From assembly GCA_019694515.1 (NCBI GenBank), contig JAIBBU010000003.1, positions 124,001 to 188,000 on the forward strand: a stretch of 64,000 nt of DNA, written 5' to 3'. The notes beneath the pieces were generated by a model. That model saw only the letters and a list, made by a program, of their open reading frames with translations, searched no databases and was not told the origin of the DNA. Positions 9,610 to 19,419 of the stretch are shown piece after piece (position 1 is the stretch's first letter; each line of letters begins with the position of its first letter). The stretch is from Oligoflexia bacterium (GTDB taxonomy: Bacteria; Bdellovibrionota_C; UBA2361; JBGSMV01). The translations under genes were made by a program, and so were the position numbers.

Positions 9610-9754
9610 TGTCATTGCGAGCGGAGCGAAGCAATCCCTAACGCTATGGCGCTCGTTGCTTTCCCCATCTCTGACTAGGAGAGAAAGCCTTTGCACTATC
9701 AGGCAAAATGGGAGGGCGGGTTAGACCCTCGATAAGCGTGCGCTCGCAACGACA
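9610..9754. repeat. Inverted-repeat element with tgtcattgcgagc ends
   Basis: The left end TGTCATTGCGAGC and the right end GCTCGCAACGACA are inverted copies with one mismatch, about 145 bp apart. The left arm continues as GGAGCGAAGCAATCCCTAAC, shared with copies at 21.7, 27.0 and 36.1 kb. The interior differs from the 211-bp copies, so this is a sub-family or a decayed copy. No coding capacity. Confidence 0.75.
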
Positions 9755-9822
9755 GCGTTACGCAGCCGGTTTGACTGGGGTGAGCCGTCTTGTTTAGATT
9801 TATGATTTGAGCGAGCTGGAAA

Positions 9823-10290
9823 ATGGATCTTAGAATCGAACTTCTGCAGCACGAAGATCAGCCGGCGATCGACTTTTGCTCTCAGTATCTTTCCAATACA
9901 TGGGAAATCTCTCTTCAAGAAGCGCATGAGCGGCTCGTCAGTTATGCATTAGGTAAAGACAAAGCGTTTTGTGTGATTGCAAAGATCGATGGGTTGGCAG
10001 TTGGTATGATGACACTTTTTCCCCGAACGCGCCTAACAACAGATGGTGTCTACGAGCCCTGGAGCGCCGGCTTGTTTGTAACGGAACAATGGAGAAGCCG
10101 TGGGATTGGGAGACGGATCCTTGAAGAGATCATTGCCGAGGCCAAACGGAGGGGGTTTCCAAAAATACACCTAGGCACTGATCAAGACCATCTCAAGCGC
10201 TGGTATATATCGCTGGGGTGGACTCCTGTGGGGAGAGCTTTCGATGGAGATCACGAATATGAAGTCTTTCAGTATCACCTGGGAGGATAG
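9823..10290 (+). CDS. GNAT-family N-acetyltransferase
   Basis: The 155-residue protein has the GNAT fold signature. A central strand (VAGLFVTEQW-like, here AGLFVTEQW) is followed by the acetyl-CoA pyrophosphate loop RSRGIGRRIL (about residues 88-97) and a C-terminal ISLGWTPVG segment typical of the last strand pair. The substrate is not predictable. It sits alone between a repeat and a convergent outer-membrane protein gene with a terminator between them. Confidence 0.9.
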   Translation: MDLRIELLQHEDQPAIDFCSQYLSNTWEISLQEAHERLVSYALGKDKAFCVIAKIDGLAVGMMTLFPRTRLTTDGVYEPWSAGLFVTEQWRSRGIGRRILEEIIAEAKRRGFPKIHLGTDQDHLKRWYISLGWTPVGRAFDGDHEYEVFQYHLGG

Positions 10291-10326
10291 AGGGGCGGCG
10301 CCTGGGACTTAAATTACTCTCTGTAC

Positions 10327-10363
10327 AAAAAAAAGCGCTCGGATGCAAAAGCATCCGAGCGCT
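10327..10363 (-). terminator. Strong intrinsic terminator for the outer-membrane protein gene
   Basis: AGCGCTCGGATGC (10334-10346) pairs perfectly with GCATCCGAGCGCT (10351-10363) around an AAAA loop. Read on the minus strand it is followed by eight T residues (10327-10334). It lies directly downstream of the minus-strand barrel gene. Confidence 0.92.
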
Positions 10364-10377
10364 GTTGGTTTGTGTTC

Positions 10378-11238
10378 TTACAGTTCGAAACGGTAAATTA
10401 AGTCCGCAGTTACACGGTAGTCGATGATGCGTGTGCCAGTGCTGCGTTCCAACGGGAACTGCCAAGCTGCGCCGGCATCGATGTTATCAGCAATGCGGTA
10501 ACGAGCGCCGATTGCCATGGTTGTGATGGTTTCGTGATCGGATTCAGATGAGCCAAGATTGAAATAATCTTCGCCTTCATCCGCGATCGGAAGCCGGGTT
10601 CCGCCGTTCAAGACGGTAACCATGCCAAATTCCACCAAGGGGTAGAAATTCTCCATCTTGTAGCTGACATGCATGTTCAGGTCGTAGAACGAGCTGTCGT
10701 CGTTGTCCAACGGCAGTCTGAGTCCTGTGCCAACGATGAAGTTCCAGTTACAGGAAGTTGTCCCGTAGCTGAAGAACGGATTGAAAAGTCCGTCGCCATG
10801 ACCTTGTAGTACTTTCTTCTGGCCTGACGGAATTTCATAGGTCAATCCGCCGGTTAGAATCGAATCCTCGCTGCGGAAGAAGGAGTACTTCGCGCCGCCG
10901 GTGATGTTCGCAAAACCAGTGTCCTGTGGAACAACACCATCAGGATTCAGATCGACGAAGCCGTCTTTGACAGCAATAATCGAAAGATCATCACTGACCT
11001 TGAAACGCGCTTGCAGAGCCCAGATCGTTGCGTCTCCGCCGCCCGTCACGAATTTATCGTCGAGCTTGTGGTAAACGTACAACGGTTTCAGTTCGGTGCT
11101 GTGACGCGGATCTTCAAACACTACCGGATGTGTCACAGGGGAAATCATGTCGTCCAGGGGAGTAGCAACGGCTTTGTTGCCGCTCACTCCGAGCGCCGCA
11201 CCGCAGAGCAGGGCAGCTGCTAATATTCTAATTCGCAT
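10378..11238 (-). CDS. Secreted beta-barrel outer-membrane protein
   Basis: The 286-residue product begins with a signal peptide (MRIRILAAALLCGAALGVSG, cleavage near AVA-TP). The rest is a string of alternating amphipathic strands and ends with YRFEL, an aromatic-rich barrel-assembly tail. The ATG at 11238 is chosen because AGGAGG lies 9 bases upstream; a longer reading adds 21 residues before the signal peptide. It resembles transporter-type or phenol-degradation-type barrels but no family is certain. A 7-bp palindromic hairpin (11266-11284) lies in its leader, and it sits next to the cbb3 assembly genes. Confidence 0.82.
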   Translation of the reverse strand: MRIRILAAALLCGAALGVSGNKAVATPLDDMISPVTHPVVFEDPRHSTELKPLYVYHKLDDKFVTGGGDATIWALQARFKVSDDLSIIAVKDGFVDLNPDGVVPQDTGFANITGGAKYSFFRSEDSILTGGLTYEIPSGQKKVLQGHGDGLFNPFFSYGTTSCNWNFIVGTGLRLPLDNDDSSFYDLNMHVSYKMENFYPLVEFGMVTVLNGGTRLPIADEGEDYFNLGSSESDHETITTMAIGARYRIADNIDAGAAWQFPLERSTGTRIIDYRVTADLIYRFEL

Positions 11239-11391
11239 AAGTCTAAATCCTCCTAAGCAAAACAACGCGTCACGAATTGACGCGCGAGTTAACTGTAACA
11301 ATCCCCGCGCGGAATTTCACCCCACGAAAGGTTGATCTTACGGTTCAGGTAAGCGCATCTTCTGAGAGCAATAGAAAGTTGAGCATTATGC

Positions 11392-12087
11392 TCAATGATG
11401 ACAGTGCATCTCCTGATGACCGTGAGTTGTATGATGCGGTTGAAGGTGCGTCAGCAGAGAAAAAAATCCGGCGCTGAGGAGCAGCACAGCTGTAACACGC
11501 GGCACATATGCGCCGAGACGCGAAAGCAATGCGCGCGCAAAGACTCCGAGGCTTAACATGGCCGGCAGAGTGCCAACCCAAAATGTCGCCATAATGCCCG
11601 CTCCGGTAGCAACGGCGCCTGAGGCAGCCGCGAGTGCTACAAAGGTATAGAGCCACCCGCATGGGAGCAAAGTCGTGAAGAGGCCGATAGCGAAAGGTTT
11701 GCTCCAAGCGGGTAAGCGATCGGATTTAATCAGCGTGGTCAGCAGTTTTCCAATATACGGTGTTTGAAAACTGCCCGCGGATCCGTTTTTGGCCCCAAAT
11801 ACAGACGGAATTAGGGCTTTAATGCCCCAATAAATCATTAGTACGCCCATTACCAAGGCGCTAATGCGCTGTACGCCCCAAATCAATCCAACCGAGTCGA
11901 GATTCCCTCCGATCCATCCTGCGATCACTCCGAGACACAAATAGGTCGTGAGGCGGCCAAAGCTGTATCCCAGATGGGCACGCCAACCTGATCGTTCAGC
12001 TGAATAAAGCGTCACAAAACCGCCGCACATTCCCACACAATGGGCACTTCCCAGCAAGCTGGCCATCAGGACGGCAAGTGTGTTCAT
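11392..12087 (-). CDS. SafE/TauE-like membrane protein of the cbb3 oxidase locus (COG2836 type)
   Basis: This 231-residue polytopic protein has about six helices. It starts with SAHCVGMCGGFV near residues 14-25, the signature of the short TauE/SafE-like proteins that commonly accompany ccoI in cbb3 oxidase loci and are linked to copper handling. The C-terminus is histidine-rich (LQPHHTTHGHQEMHCHH), which suggests metal binding. It is divergent from ccoI with a 104-base spacer. Its stop overlaps a 17-bp palindrome (11379-11395). A role in copper supply to the oxidase is inferred from context. Confidence 0.85.
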   Translation of the reverse strand: MNTLAVLMASLLGSAHCVGMCGGFVTLYSAERSGWRAHLGYSFGRLTTYLCLGVIAGWIGGNLDSVGLIWGVQRISALVMGVLMIYWGIKALIPSVFGAKNGSAGSFQTPYIGKLLTTLIKSDRLPAWSKPFAIGLFTTLLPCGWLYTFVALAAASGAVATGAGIMATFWVGTLPAMLSLGVFARALLSRLGAYVPRVTAVLLLSAGFFSLLTHLQPHHTTHGHQEMHCHH

Positions 12088-12191
12088 GCCAACAATTATT
12101 GCACAAGCGATATTGCGGGGGTAGTTTGGTGCTGAGATGACTGCTTCAGCTTACAGATCGTCTTCAACCGAGTATTGAATGCGTCACAGTT

Positions 12192-14669
12192 ATGACTGAG
12201 CCGGCCCCTGTCTGTCCCATACCCGGGCAACGCACGGTGTGTAAGCACTGTGGTTTGGCCTTGCCTGAACAGGCTTCTGAATTCTGTTGTTCCGGCTGCA
12301 AGGCGGTGTACGAGATTTTGCACGAATATGGACTGCAAAACTTTTACCGGCTGCGCGAACGTGGCGGGGCTTGGAGCACTAAGCCAGTTAGTGCCTCGCA
12401 TCGTAAGTTCGATTATTTGGACGGAACCGACGCGCATGCGGAGTTCGTGGGAGAGGAAGGCGGCGGCATTCTGCGTGCACGCGTCTTCTTGGAGGGCTTA
12501 CACTGTTCCGCTTGTGTTTGGCTGCTTGAACAGCTACCGAAGATTCATCCCGGGCTGCTTGAGTTGAGAGTGAATTTTGTACGGGGCTCAGCTGAGATAG
12601 TTTTTGATTCCAAGGTCACAAAGCTTTCCGCCATCGCTGCGCGCCTGAGTTCCCTGGGCTACACTCCATATCCGATTGGAGTAAACGGTGCTGAGAAAAA
12701 TGTTCCCCGGGCCGATCGCAGGCTTCTGACACAGCTTGGTGTGGCTGGCTTTTGCGCTTCCAATACGATGTTGCTTGCAATTGGCCGTTATCAAGGCCTC
12801 TTCACCGGCATGGACAGCGACATTAATAGTCTCTTCGCCTGGATCAGCATGCTGCTCTCGTTGCCGGTAATATTTTTTTCGGCGCTACCATTCTTTCGCG
12901 CAGCCTGGAGCGGACTAAAGCTGGGCCGTTTGCATATCGACTTGCCGCTTTCAATCGCCATTATCGGCGGTTTCGTACCGAGTGCATTTAATACGATTAG
13001 AGGCGCGGGAGAGATCTATTTTGATACCATTACGGCGCTGGTGTTCTTGCTATTGGCAGGGCGCTGGATGCAGCGCCGTTCGTTAGGTGCCGCGCTCGAT
13101 CGTTCCGCAATGCTCTCTGCTCTAGCACCTCGAACTGCGCAACGTATTCGGGGTGGAGCAGTGCAAGAGGTGCTGATCGAGGCATTGCAGCCTGGCGATA
13201 TTGTAAGGTTGACTGACGGTGACATCGTGCCCGCTGATGGTTTGGTACATAAGGGCACCGCGCTGATCGATCCGTCCTTATTGACCGGAGAATCTATGCC
13301 CATCACATTGGGTGAGCGGGCCCGGGTCTTCGCCGGAACCCGCAGCGTTGGCAGCCAGTTCGAACTGCTCGTGGAGCGGCAATTTGCACAGTCGCGTATC
13401 GCGGAAATTGTTAACCTAGTGCATTCGGCTGCGCAATCCAAGGCACCGATCGTACAGCTAACTGATAAGATTGGCGCCTGGTTTGTAGCGGCCGTCTTGG
13501 TGTTAAGTGTGGTTACGTTCGTTGTCTGGCTTCCGGCAGGCGGCTTTACGGCGTTAGATCGAGTCATCGCGCTATTGGTTGTGACCTGCCCGTGTGCCGT
13601 GGGCATCGCGACTCCGATTACATTGAGCTTGGCTTTTGCCCGTGCAGCCGCATCCGGAATTCTAATCAAGAGTCAGGATGCGATCGATCTGGCTTGTCAG
13701 GTTAAGTCGATTTATTTGGACAAGACCGGAACCTTGACACGAGGACAGATGCACTTGCGGGCCTACCGCGTTGCACCCGCAATGGTCTCTGATTTGGCGC
13801 TGCTCCGCAGCGCCGTACAGGGGCTTGAGGCGGGCTCGCACCATCCTGTCGCGGCTGCGCTGGCGCTCGGTTTTGCCGGGGACATCGAAGCCCTTGCACT
13901 TCGTAATCGCACGGAAGAAGCGGGCCGCGGAGTAACCGCCGTCGATCAGAGCGGTACACGCTGGACCCTGGGCTCGGAAGCTTTCTCCAGAACGAGCGGC
14001 GTGGCAGAGCGGGGTCTTTTCTCTGAAGCAGAGTTAACGGGGCAGGAGGCTCTGACCGTTGTGTCGTTAGTACGCAACGAGAAATTAGCCGCTCAATTTT
14101 TGGTGGGAGATGTGATCCGCGATGAGAGTCCTGAGGTAGTCGCGAAACTTCGCCGCATGGGAATGGAACTGTTCTTGGTATCTGGGGACAGTGTGCTGCC
14201 CACACGGTTGGTAGGACGCCAGCTCAAGTTTCCTGAAACCCATGTATTTGCGGAGGTCTCCCCCGAGGAGAAAAGTCTGCTGGTGTCTAGGGCTACTGCA
14301 CAGCAAACCACCGCGATGGTGGGGGACGGGATCAATGACGCTGTGGCACTAAAGTCAGCCTCGCTCGGGATTGGGTTGCGAGGCGGTGCCGAGGCGTGTC
14401 TAAGAGTTGCCGACGTTTTTCTAGCCAAAGCGGATTTAACTAGCCTCTTAGATTTCTTTGAGGGATCCCGACGTACCCTAGGCATTGTAAGGCGTGGTCT
14501 TCTTATCTCAATCTTCTATAATGGAGCAGGAGCTGCACTGGCTGTCGCTGGTCTAGTCGGGCCGCTTGTAGCAGCTTTGGTAATGCCGATCAGCTCTCTG
14601 ACTGTGATCTCATTAGCAATCATGAGTAAAAGCTTCAACGTGGCGCCGCTCAGGTCGAACAAGGTGTAG
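12192..14669 (+). CDS. ccoI: CcoI/FixI, copper-transporting P1B-type ATPase
   Basis: The 825-residue ATPase exports copper for cbb3 oxidase assembly. It has an N-terminal cysteine-rich metal module (C17xxC20, C32-C33xxC36) and an HMA domain with HCSACVW (C105, C108). The membrane CPC ion site is TCPCAVGIATP (C466, C468), the phosphorylation site is DKTGTLT (D510), and GDGINDAVAL marks the hinge. This combination with the extra Cys-rich N-terminus is typical of CcoI rather than CopA. ccoS follows after 5 bases and the oxidase genes come next. Confidence 0.95.
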   Translation: MTEPAPVCPIPGQRTVCKHCGLALPEQASEFCCSGCKAVYEILHEYGLQNFYRLRERGGAWSTKPVSASHRKFDYLDGTDAHAEFVGEEGGGILRARVFLEGLHCSACVWLLEQLPKIHPGLLELRVNFVRGSAEIVFDSKVTKLSAIAARLSSLGYTPYPIGVNGAEKNVPRADRRLLTQLGVAGFCASNTMLLAIGRYQGLFTGMDSDINSLFAWISMLLSLPVIFFSALPFFRAAWSGLKLGRLHIDLPLSIAIIGGFVPSAFNTIRGAGEIYFDTITALVFLLLAGRWMQRRSLGAALDRSAMLSALAPRTAQRIRGGAVQEVLIEALQPGDIVRLTDGDIVPADGLVHKGTALIDPSLLTGESMPITLGERARVFAGTRSVGSQFELLVERQFAQSRIAEIVNLVHSAAQSKAPIVQLTDKIGAWFVAAVLVLSVVTFVVWLPAGGFTALDRVIALLVVTCPCAVGIATPITLSLAFARAAASGILIKSQDAIDLACQVKSIYLDKTGTLTRGQMHLRAYRVAPAMVSDLALLRSAVQGLEAGSHHPVAAALALGFAGDIEALALRNRTEEAGRGVTAVDQSGTRWTLGSEAFSRTSGVAERGLFSEAELTGQEALTVVSLVRNEKLAAQFLVGDVIRDESPEVVAKLRRMGMELFLVSGDSVLPTRLVGRQLKFPETHVFAEVSPEEKSLLVSRATAQQTTAMVGDGINDAVALKSASLGIGLRGGAEACLRVADVFLAKADLTSLLDFFEGSRRTLGIVRRGLLISIFYNGAGAALAVAGLVGPLVAALVMPISSLTVISLAIMSKSFNVAPLRSNKV

Positions 14670-14674
14670 GCTAA

Positions 14675-14857
14675 ATGGAGATCGTTTACCTGCTAGTCCC
14701 AGTATCGGTTTTATTAGCATTGGCGTTTCTGCTCGCTTACATCTGGTCTGTGCGGGGCGGACAACTTGAAGATCTTAACACTCCCGCGCTGCGTATGTTG
14801 CACGACGATGAACCTAGCGCGGAACGCAAGGCCGTGGACAAAATTCCGCATCGTTGA
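14675..14857 (+). CDS. ccoS: CcoS, cbb3 oxidase assembly protein
   Basis: The 60-residue protein has one transmembrane helix (about 5-25) followed by the CcoS signature QLEDLNTPALRMLHDDE. CcoS is needed for cofactor insertion into cbb3 oxidase. It follows ccoI by 5 bases, the standard order. Confidence 0.93.
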   Translation: MEIVYLLVPVSVLLALAFLLAYIWSVRGGQLEDLNTPALRMLHDDEPSAERKAVDKIPHR

Positions 14858-14870
14858 GTGCCGCGCTCAA
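14854..14870 (+). terminator. Weak hairpin at the end of ccoS
   Basis: TTGAGTG (14854-14860) pairs with CGCTCAA (14864-14870), with one G-T wobble and a 3-base loop. CAAGAATATTTTT follows. It overlaps the ccoS stop codon and may attenuate read-through into ccoNO. Confidence 0.35.
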
Positions 14871-15122
14871 CAAGAATATTTTTGGCGTTAACACCTCCAG
14901 GTTAACTGCATCTTACAATCGAATCTTGATCGGATTAACCATACTGGTGAATACTCGTTCTAAGGCAGCTGCCTGAGAGCATCTCCAGCTTGGATCTGCT
15001 TTTAGCGCTGTATCAATCGGTGGCACATCAGTGCGCCGATCGACCACCAGGGGGCTTCAAGGTACGGTTACTAGTCCCCCCGCTTAGTTACGATTTACAT
15101 ATTTCTTTCGGCGGAGAACGTC

Positions 15123-17255
15123 TTGGACACACGGGTAGAACGATTCAACTACGATGATAAGGTTGTAAGGCAGTTTGTTTTGGTCACTCTCCTCTGGGGG
15201 GTGGTGGGAATGCTGGTGGGGGTAATCATTGCTCTGCAGCTAGTGTTTCCAGAGCTTAACTTTGGATTGCCCTGGCTTAGTTTCGGACGGTTGCGACCGC
15301 TGCACACCAATGCAGTGATCTTCGCCTTTGCCGGCAATACAATTTTCGCCGGTATTTACTACTCCACCCAGCGCTTGCTCAAAGCCCGCATGTTCAGTGA
15401 CTTTTTGAGCAGGGTGCACTTCTGGGGCTGGCAGCTAATCATCGTATCCGCAGCGGTCACCCTAGTATCAGGCATAACCGTTTCAAAAGAGTACGCTGAG
15501 CTCGAGTGGCCGATCGACATTGCAATTACCCTAATTTGGGTTGTGTTCGCGATTAACTTCTTCGGCACGATAATCAAGCGCCGCGAGAAGCACATCTACG
15601 TAGCATTGTGGTTCTATATCGCTACGATCGTAACGGTGGCGGTTCTGCATATCTTCAATTCCTTGGAGATTCCAGTTTCATTCCTAAAGAGCTACTCGGT
15701 ATATGCCGGTGTACAGGATGGCTTGGTGCAGTGGTGGTATGGGCATAACGCCGTCGCTTTCTTCTTAACTACCCCGTTCTTGGGACTGATGTACTACTTT
15801 ATGCCGAAAGCCGCCGAACGGCCGGTTTATTCTTACCGCCTTTCGATCGTGCACTTCTGGTCGCTTGTTTTCCTCTATATCTGGGCGGGACCGCATCATC
15901 TGCTGAATACTTCGCTCCCCGAATGGGCTCAGACCACCGGCATGCTCTTTTCCTTGATGCTGATTGCGCCGTCTTGGGGCGGCATGATCAACGGTCTGCT
16001 GACGTTGCGCGGCGCATGGGACAAGCTCCGAGCTGATCCGATTCTTAAATTCATGGTGGTGGGCATTACCTTCTACGGTATGTCGACCTTCGAGGGCCCT
16101 ATGATGTCAGTGCGTTCGATCAACGCGCTTTCACACTACACTGATTATACGATCGGACACGTGCATGGCGGCGCCTTGGGTTGGAACGGCTTTATTGCCT
16201 TCGGTATGATTTACTACCTCCTGCCGAAGCTTTGGAAAGTTCCAGTTTTCAGTAAGAAGTTGATGATGGCCCATTTCTGGACGGCCACCATCGGGATCGT
16301 GCTGTATGTCACTTCAATGTGGACGGCCGGAATCACTCAGGGGCTGATGTGGCGAGCCTTCACACCCGAGGGTGTACTTAAGTATCCCGATTTCATCTCG
16401 ACGGTGGTGAAGTTACAGCCTTTCTACCTAACACGCGTGCTAGGCGGGGTGCTGTATTTAACCGGCCTATTGATCATGGTGTACAACGTGGCAAAAACTT
16501 TGGCCGCTTCCAAAGCTGCCAATGCTGATCTGTCGGATGTCGAAGCTTCAGCTCCGGCCTTGGTAGCGCATGATTCACATGAGCACACCTGGCATCAGCG
16601 CCTTGAGGGTAAGCCGGTGTTGTTCACTGTTCTGGTTCTTCTGGCAATTCTAGTCGGCGGTATCGTTGAGATCGTGCCGATGATTGCGGTGGCTAGCAAC
16701 ATTCCGACAATTGCTTCGGTGAAGCCCTATAGCCCCTTGGAACTCGAAGGGCGGGATATCTACATCCGCGAAGGCTGCTACACCTGTCACTCCCAGATGG
16801 TTCGGCCATTCCGGGAAGAGGTGGCGCGCTATGGAGAGTACTCTAAGAGCGGTGAATTCGTTTATGACCATCCGTTCCAGTTTGGTTCGAAGCGTACCGG
16901 TCCGGACTTGCACCGCGTCGGAGGGAAGTATCCGAATATGTGGCACTTCCAGCACTTCAAAGCCCCGGCCGATGTCACCAAGGGTTCGATCATGCCGCCT
17001 TATCCGTGGCTGTACTCGAATGACCTCGGCACCAGTCTGACCTCTAAGAAGTTATCGGTAATGAAGACACTTGGTGTCCCATATAGCGAGTCCGAAATTT
17101 CCGGAGCTGTGGATGCTCTGAATGCCCAGGCTAAACAGGTCGCGGATGCCCTGTTCCGTGAGGGCGTAGCGCATGACGAAACGCTTTACCGTAAAGAGGT
17201 GATCGCGTTGATTGCATACATTCAGCGGCTCGGTACCGATATCAAGGCCAAGTAA
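15123..17255 (+). CDS. ccoNO: Fused CcoN-CcoO, catalytic and monoheme cytochrome c subunits of cbb3 oxidase
   Basis: The 710-residue protein joins two normally separate subunits. Residues 1 to about 470 are the 12-helix CcoN heme-copper oxidase core, including [10 protein letters not shown] and GPHHLLN segments that carry haem and copper ligands. A linker and membrane anchor near 500-530 lead into CcoO, with the haem c site C552-x-x-C555-H556. It reduces oxygen at high affinity while pumping protons. The start is a TTG with GGAG seven bases upstream. CcoN-CcoO fusions are known in some lineages, such as Bacteroidota. Confidence 0.95.
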   Translation: MDTRVERFNYDDKVVRQFVLVTLLWGVVGMLVGVIIALQLVFPELNFGLPWLSFGRLRPLHTNAVIFAFAGNTIFAGIYYSTQRLLKARMFSDFLSRVHFWGWQLIIVSAAVTLVSGITVSKEYAELEWPIDIAITLIWVVFAINFFGTIIKRREKHIYVALWFYIATIVTVAVLHIFNSLEIPVSFLKSYSVYAGVQDGLVQWWYGHNAVAFFLTTPFLGLMYYFMPKAAERPVYSYRLSIVHFWSLVFLYIWAGPHHLLNTSLPEWAQTTGMLFSLMLIAPSWGGMINGLLTLRGAWDKLRADPILKFMVVGITFYGMSTFEGPMMSVRSINALSHYTDYTIGHVHGGALGWNGFIAFGMIYYLLPKLWKVPVFSKKLMMAHFWTATIGIVLYVTSMWTAGITQGLMWRAFTPEGVLKYPDFISTVVKLQPFYLTRVLGGVLYLTGLLIMVYNVAKTLAASKAANADLSDVEASAPALVAHDSHEHTWHQRLEGKPVLFTVLVLLAILVGGIVEIVPMIAVASNIPTIASVKPYSPLELEGRDIYIREGCYTCHSQMVRPFREEVARYGEYSKSGEFVYDHPFQFGSKRTGPDLHRVGGKYPNMWHFQHFKAPADVTKGSIMPPYPWLYSNDLGTSLTSKKLSVMKTLGVPYSESEISGAVDALNAQAKQVADALFREGVAHDETLYRKEVIALIAYIQRLGTDIKAK

Positions 17256-17257
17256 AT

Positions 17258-17419
17258 ATGAAAGATTTACTTCAGCCGGTTTTGGTATCGAATTGGACGA
17301 TTTGTATTACGCCAATCTTCCTAATGTTCTTTGTTGCCGCCTGTTGGTGGATCTTTCGCCGGGAGCGTGCCTCGCTTTATAAAACCATCGAGCGCATGCC
17401 CCTTGGCGATGACGATTAG
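17258..17419 (+). CDS. ccoQ: CcoQ/FixQ-like small subunit
   Basis: A 53-residue protein starting MKDLLQPVLVSNWTICI, with a single transmembrane helix (about 14-32) and a basic then acidic tail ending MPLGDDD. Size, topology and position between ccoNO (2 bases upstream) and ccoP identify it as the CcoQ-type subunit that stabilises the oxidase. There is no strong ribosome-binding site, so translational coupling to ccoNO is likely. Confidence 0.85.
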   Translation: MKDLLQPVLVSNWTICITPIFLMFFVAACWWIFRRERASLYKTIERMPLGDDD

Positions 17420-17458
17420 AAAGGTTGAATTGATTAAATTTTTTGAGCGGAGACGACG

Positions 17459-18019
17459 ATGAAGAAGGACGAACTTCGGGGCCATAATTTCGACGGGATT
17501 GAGGAATATGACAATTCGCTCCCGCGCTGGTGGGTCTGGTTGTTTATAATTACGATTGTCTTTAGCGTAATTTATCCGTTCTATTATGATTTTGGTCCGG
17601 GGCAGTTTGCTCCGGAGACCGTGGATGCCGAGATGGCGGCTTTAGCGCAATTGCGGCAGGCCAGCGGCGGGGCGACTGGCGGCGTGCTCGATGAAAGCGC
17701 GCTACTTAAGTTGGCCTCGAACGGTGCCACGGTTTCCCAAGGATCTGCGGTTTTTACGGCTAAATGCGTGGTGTGCCACGGCGCCCAAGGGCAGGGACTT
17801 ATCGGACCGAATTTGACCGACAACTACTGGATCCATGGTGGAAAGATTACCGATATTCACAATGTCGTTACGAACGGCGTGCTTGAAAAGGGCATGTTGG
17901 CATGGAAGGATCAGTTGACTGCCGACGAGCTTAACTCGGTCGTCGCGTTTGTTTGGTCAATTCGGGGAACGACGCCTCCTAATCCTAAGGCACCGCAGGG
18001 CGACGCAGTTAGCCCTTAA
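17459..18019 (+). CDS. ccoP: CcoP, short one-haem cytochrome c subunit of cbb3 oxidase
   Basis: The 186-residue protein starts with the CcoP-type segment DGIEEYDNSLPRWW and a membrane helix (about 24-43). It has a single cytochrome c domain with haem site C103-x-x-C106-H107 and a methionine-ligand region near GMLAWKDQL. Typical proteobacterial CcoP is about 290-310 residues with two haem sites, so one cytochrome domain is missing. It delivers electrons to CcoNO. There is a 39-base gap from ccoQ and GGAG lies upstream of the ATG. Confidence 0.93.
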   Translation: MKKDELRGHNFDGIEEYDNSLPRWWVWLFIITIVFSVIYPFYYDFGPGQFAPETVDAEMAALAQLRQASGGATGGVLDESALLKLASNGATVSQGSAVFTAKCVVCHGAQGQGLIGPNLTDNYWIHGGKITDIHNVVTNGVLEKGMLAWKDQLTADELNSVVAFVWSIRGTTPPNPKAPQGDAVSP

Positions 18020-18033
18020 CGATAAGGTAGTAA

Positions 18034-19419
18034 ATGGATGACCATTTTCGTGAAACCCTGTACACGATCGATACGAAAGGCAGGAGAAAATGGGTCTATG
18101 CCCATCTTGTAGCGGGTAAGTTCATCAAGAGCAGGGCCGTTGTCGCCTACCTGCTAATGGCGCTTTACCTTTTGATGCCCTGGATTTCGATCAACGGCAA
18201 GCAGGGGGTCTTGCTTAACATCTATGAGCGGCGCTTTATTTTCTTTGGGCTCGAACTTTGGGCCACAGACACAATCTTCCTTTTTCTAACGCTCGGTTTT
18301 TTCGCGATCACGCTGTTTTTTGTAACGGCGATGCTGGGGCGGCTTTGGTGCGGGTGGGCCTGTCCAGAAACGGTCTTTTTGGAGTTTTTATTCCGTCCGA
18401 TAGAGCGGTTGATTGAGGGACCCCCTGCCAAGCGTATCCGATTGGATCAGCAGCCTTGGAATTTCGAAAAGATATTTAAAAAGGGCCTTAAGCATCTGCT
18501 TTGTGCAGCTTTTGCCTGGGTGCTAGCCAGCACCGCGTTGGCTTATTTCATTGGTCGCGAACCCTTGCTCGCCATGATGGAGGGATCACCGCTCGATCAT
18601 CTGGGCCCGTTCGTCATGACCCTGATCCTAATGGGTGTCATGGGATTTCAGTTCGGTTGGTTTAGGGAACAGTTTTGCACCGTACTTTGTCCTTATGCGC
18701 GATTCCAATCGGTGATGATGGATCAAGATTCGCTCGTCATCGGATATGATCCCGGTAGAGGTGAACCGCGCGGTAAGGCAGCTAGGGGAGCTAAGGAACC
18801 GGACAATGGTGACTGTATTGATTGTGGACTATGTGTGCGGGTCTGCCCCACTGGTATCGACATTCGCAATGGTTTGCAACTCGAATGTGTGGCATGCGCT
18901 GCCTGTGTTGATGCCTGCAATTCGATCATGGACAAGATGGGTTGGGCGCGCGGCCTGATTCGCTATGATACCGAGAATCGACTGCAGGGCCGTACTACCC
19001 ATTTCCTTCGACCCCGGTTGTTTGTATATGCCACTCTGCTGGTGCTGTACCTGTCGGCTTTCGGCTATTTTCTCTCGGTCCGGCAGCCCGATGACCTGGA
19101 AGTGGTGCGCGCCACCAAGGAAACGCCATTTACGATCGCTGAAAATGTGATTACCAATCACTTTACTATGCGGCTCTCAAATAAAAGCGATCGGCCGATG
19201 AACTTCAAACTGGCGCCGGCCGCGGATCCGCGTTTTGAAGTGGTTTTGCCGCTAACTGAAACGGTTGTTATGCCCGGCAAAATTCAAGAGCTGCCGCTAT
19301 TTGTGCGCTTCGGGCGGGGCGTGCTAGATCATGGCAAAGGAGCGCTCGATATAACAGTATCGCGAGACGGTGCTCCAGACCGGGTGTTGAAAGCTAAACT
19401 GTTAGGTCCGAATGAATAA
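18034..19419 (+). CDS. ccoG: CcoG/FixG, iron-sulfur protein of cbb3 oxidase assembly
   Basis: The 461-residue membrane protein has several N-terminal helices with WCGWACPETVF and CTVLCPYARFQS loops. Two 4Fe-4S cysteine clusters follow (CIDCGLCVRVCP and CVACAACVDAC). The C-terminus is an Ig-like periplasmic domain. CcoG is a cupric reductase needed for copper delivery to cbb3 oxidase. It lies 14 bases after ccoP and overlaps ccoH by 8 bases. Confidence 0.95.
   Translation: MDDHFRETLYTIDTKGRRKWVYAHLVAGKFIKSRAVVAYLLMALYLLMPWISINGKQGVLLNIYERRFIFFGLELWATDTIFLFLTLGFFAITLFFVTAMLGRLWCGWACPETVFLEFLFRPIERLIEGPPAKRIRLDQQPWNFEKIFKKGLKHLLCAAFAWVLASTALAYFIGREPLLAMMEGSPLDHLGPFVMTLILMGVMGFQFGWFREQFCTVLCPYARFQSVMMDQDSLVIGYDPGRGEPRGKAARGAKEPDNGDCIDCGLCVRVCPTGIDIRNGLQLECVACAACVDACNSIMDKMGWARGLIRYDTENRLQGRTTHFLRPRLFVYATLLVLYLSAFGYFLSVRQPDDLEVVRATKETPFTIAENVITNHFTMRLSNKSDRPMNFKLAPAADPRFEVVLPLTETVVMPGKIQELPLFVRFGRGVLDHGKGALDITVSRDGAPDRVLKAKLLGPNE

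Noticed and set aside
11379-11395. TTGAG-N7-CTCAA palindrome, also seen at 14854-14870, as a shared operator flanking the cco assembly genes
   Set aside because: Both copies overlap stop codons and form hairpins, so end-of-gene stems explain them as well as a regulator site; two copies are not enough evidence.
13016-13669. 217-codon minus-strand ORF inside ccoI
   Set aside because: Antisense to intact P-type ATPase motifs, with no recognisable domain of its own.
14926-14939. FNR/ANR-type box (TTGAT-N4-TTAAC) upstream of ccoNO
   Set aside because: The second half-site matches ATCAA in only two positions, too weak to call although such control would be expected for cbb3 genes.
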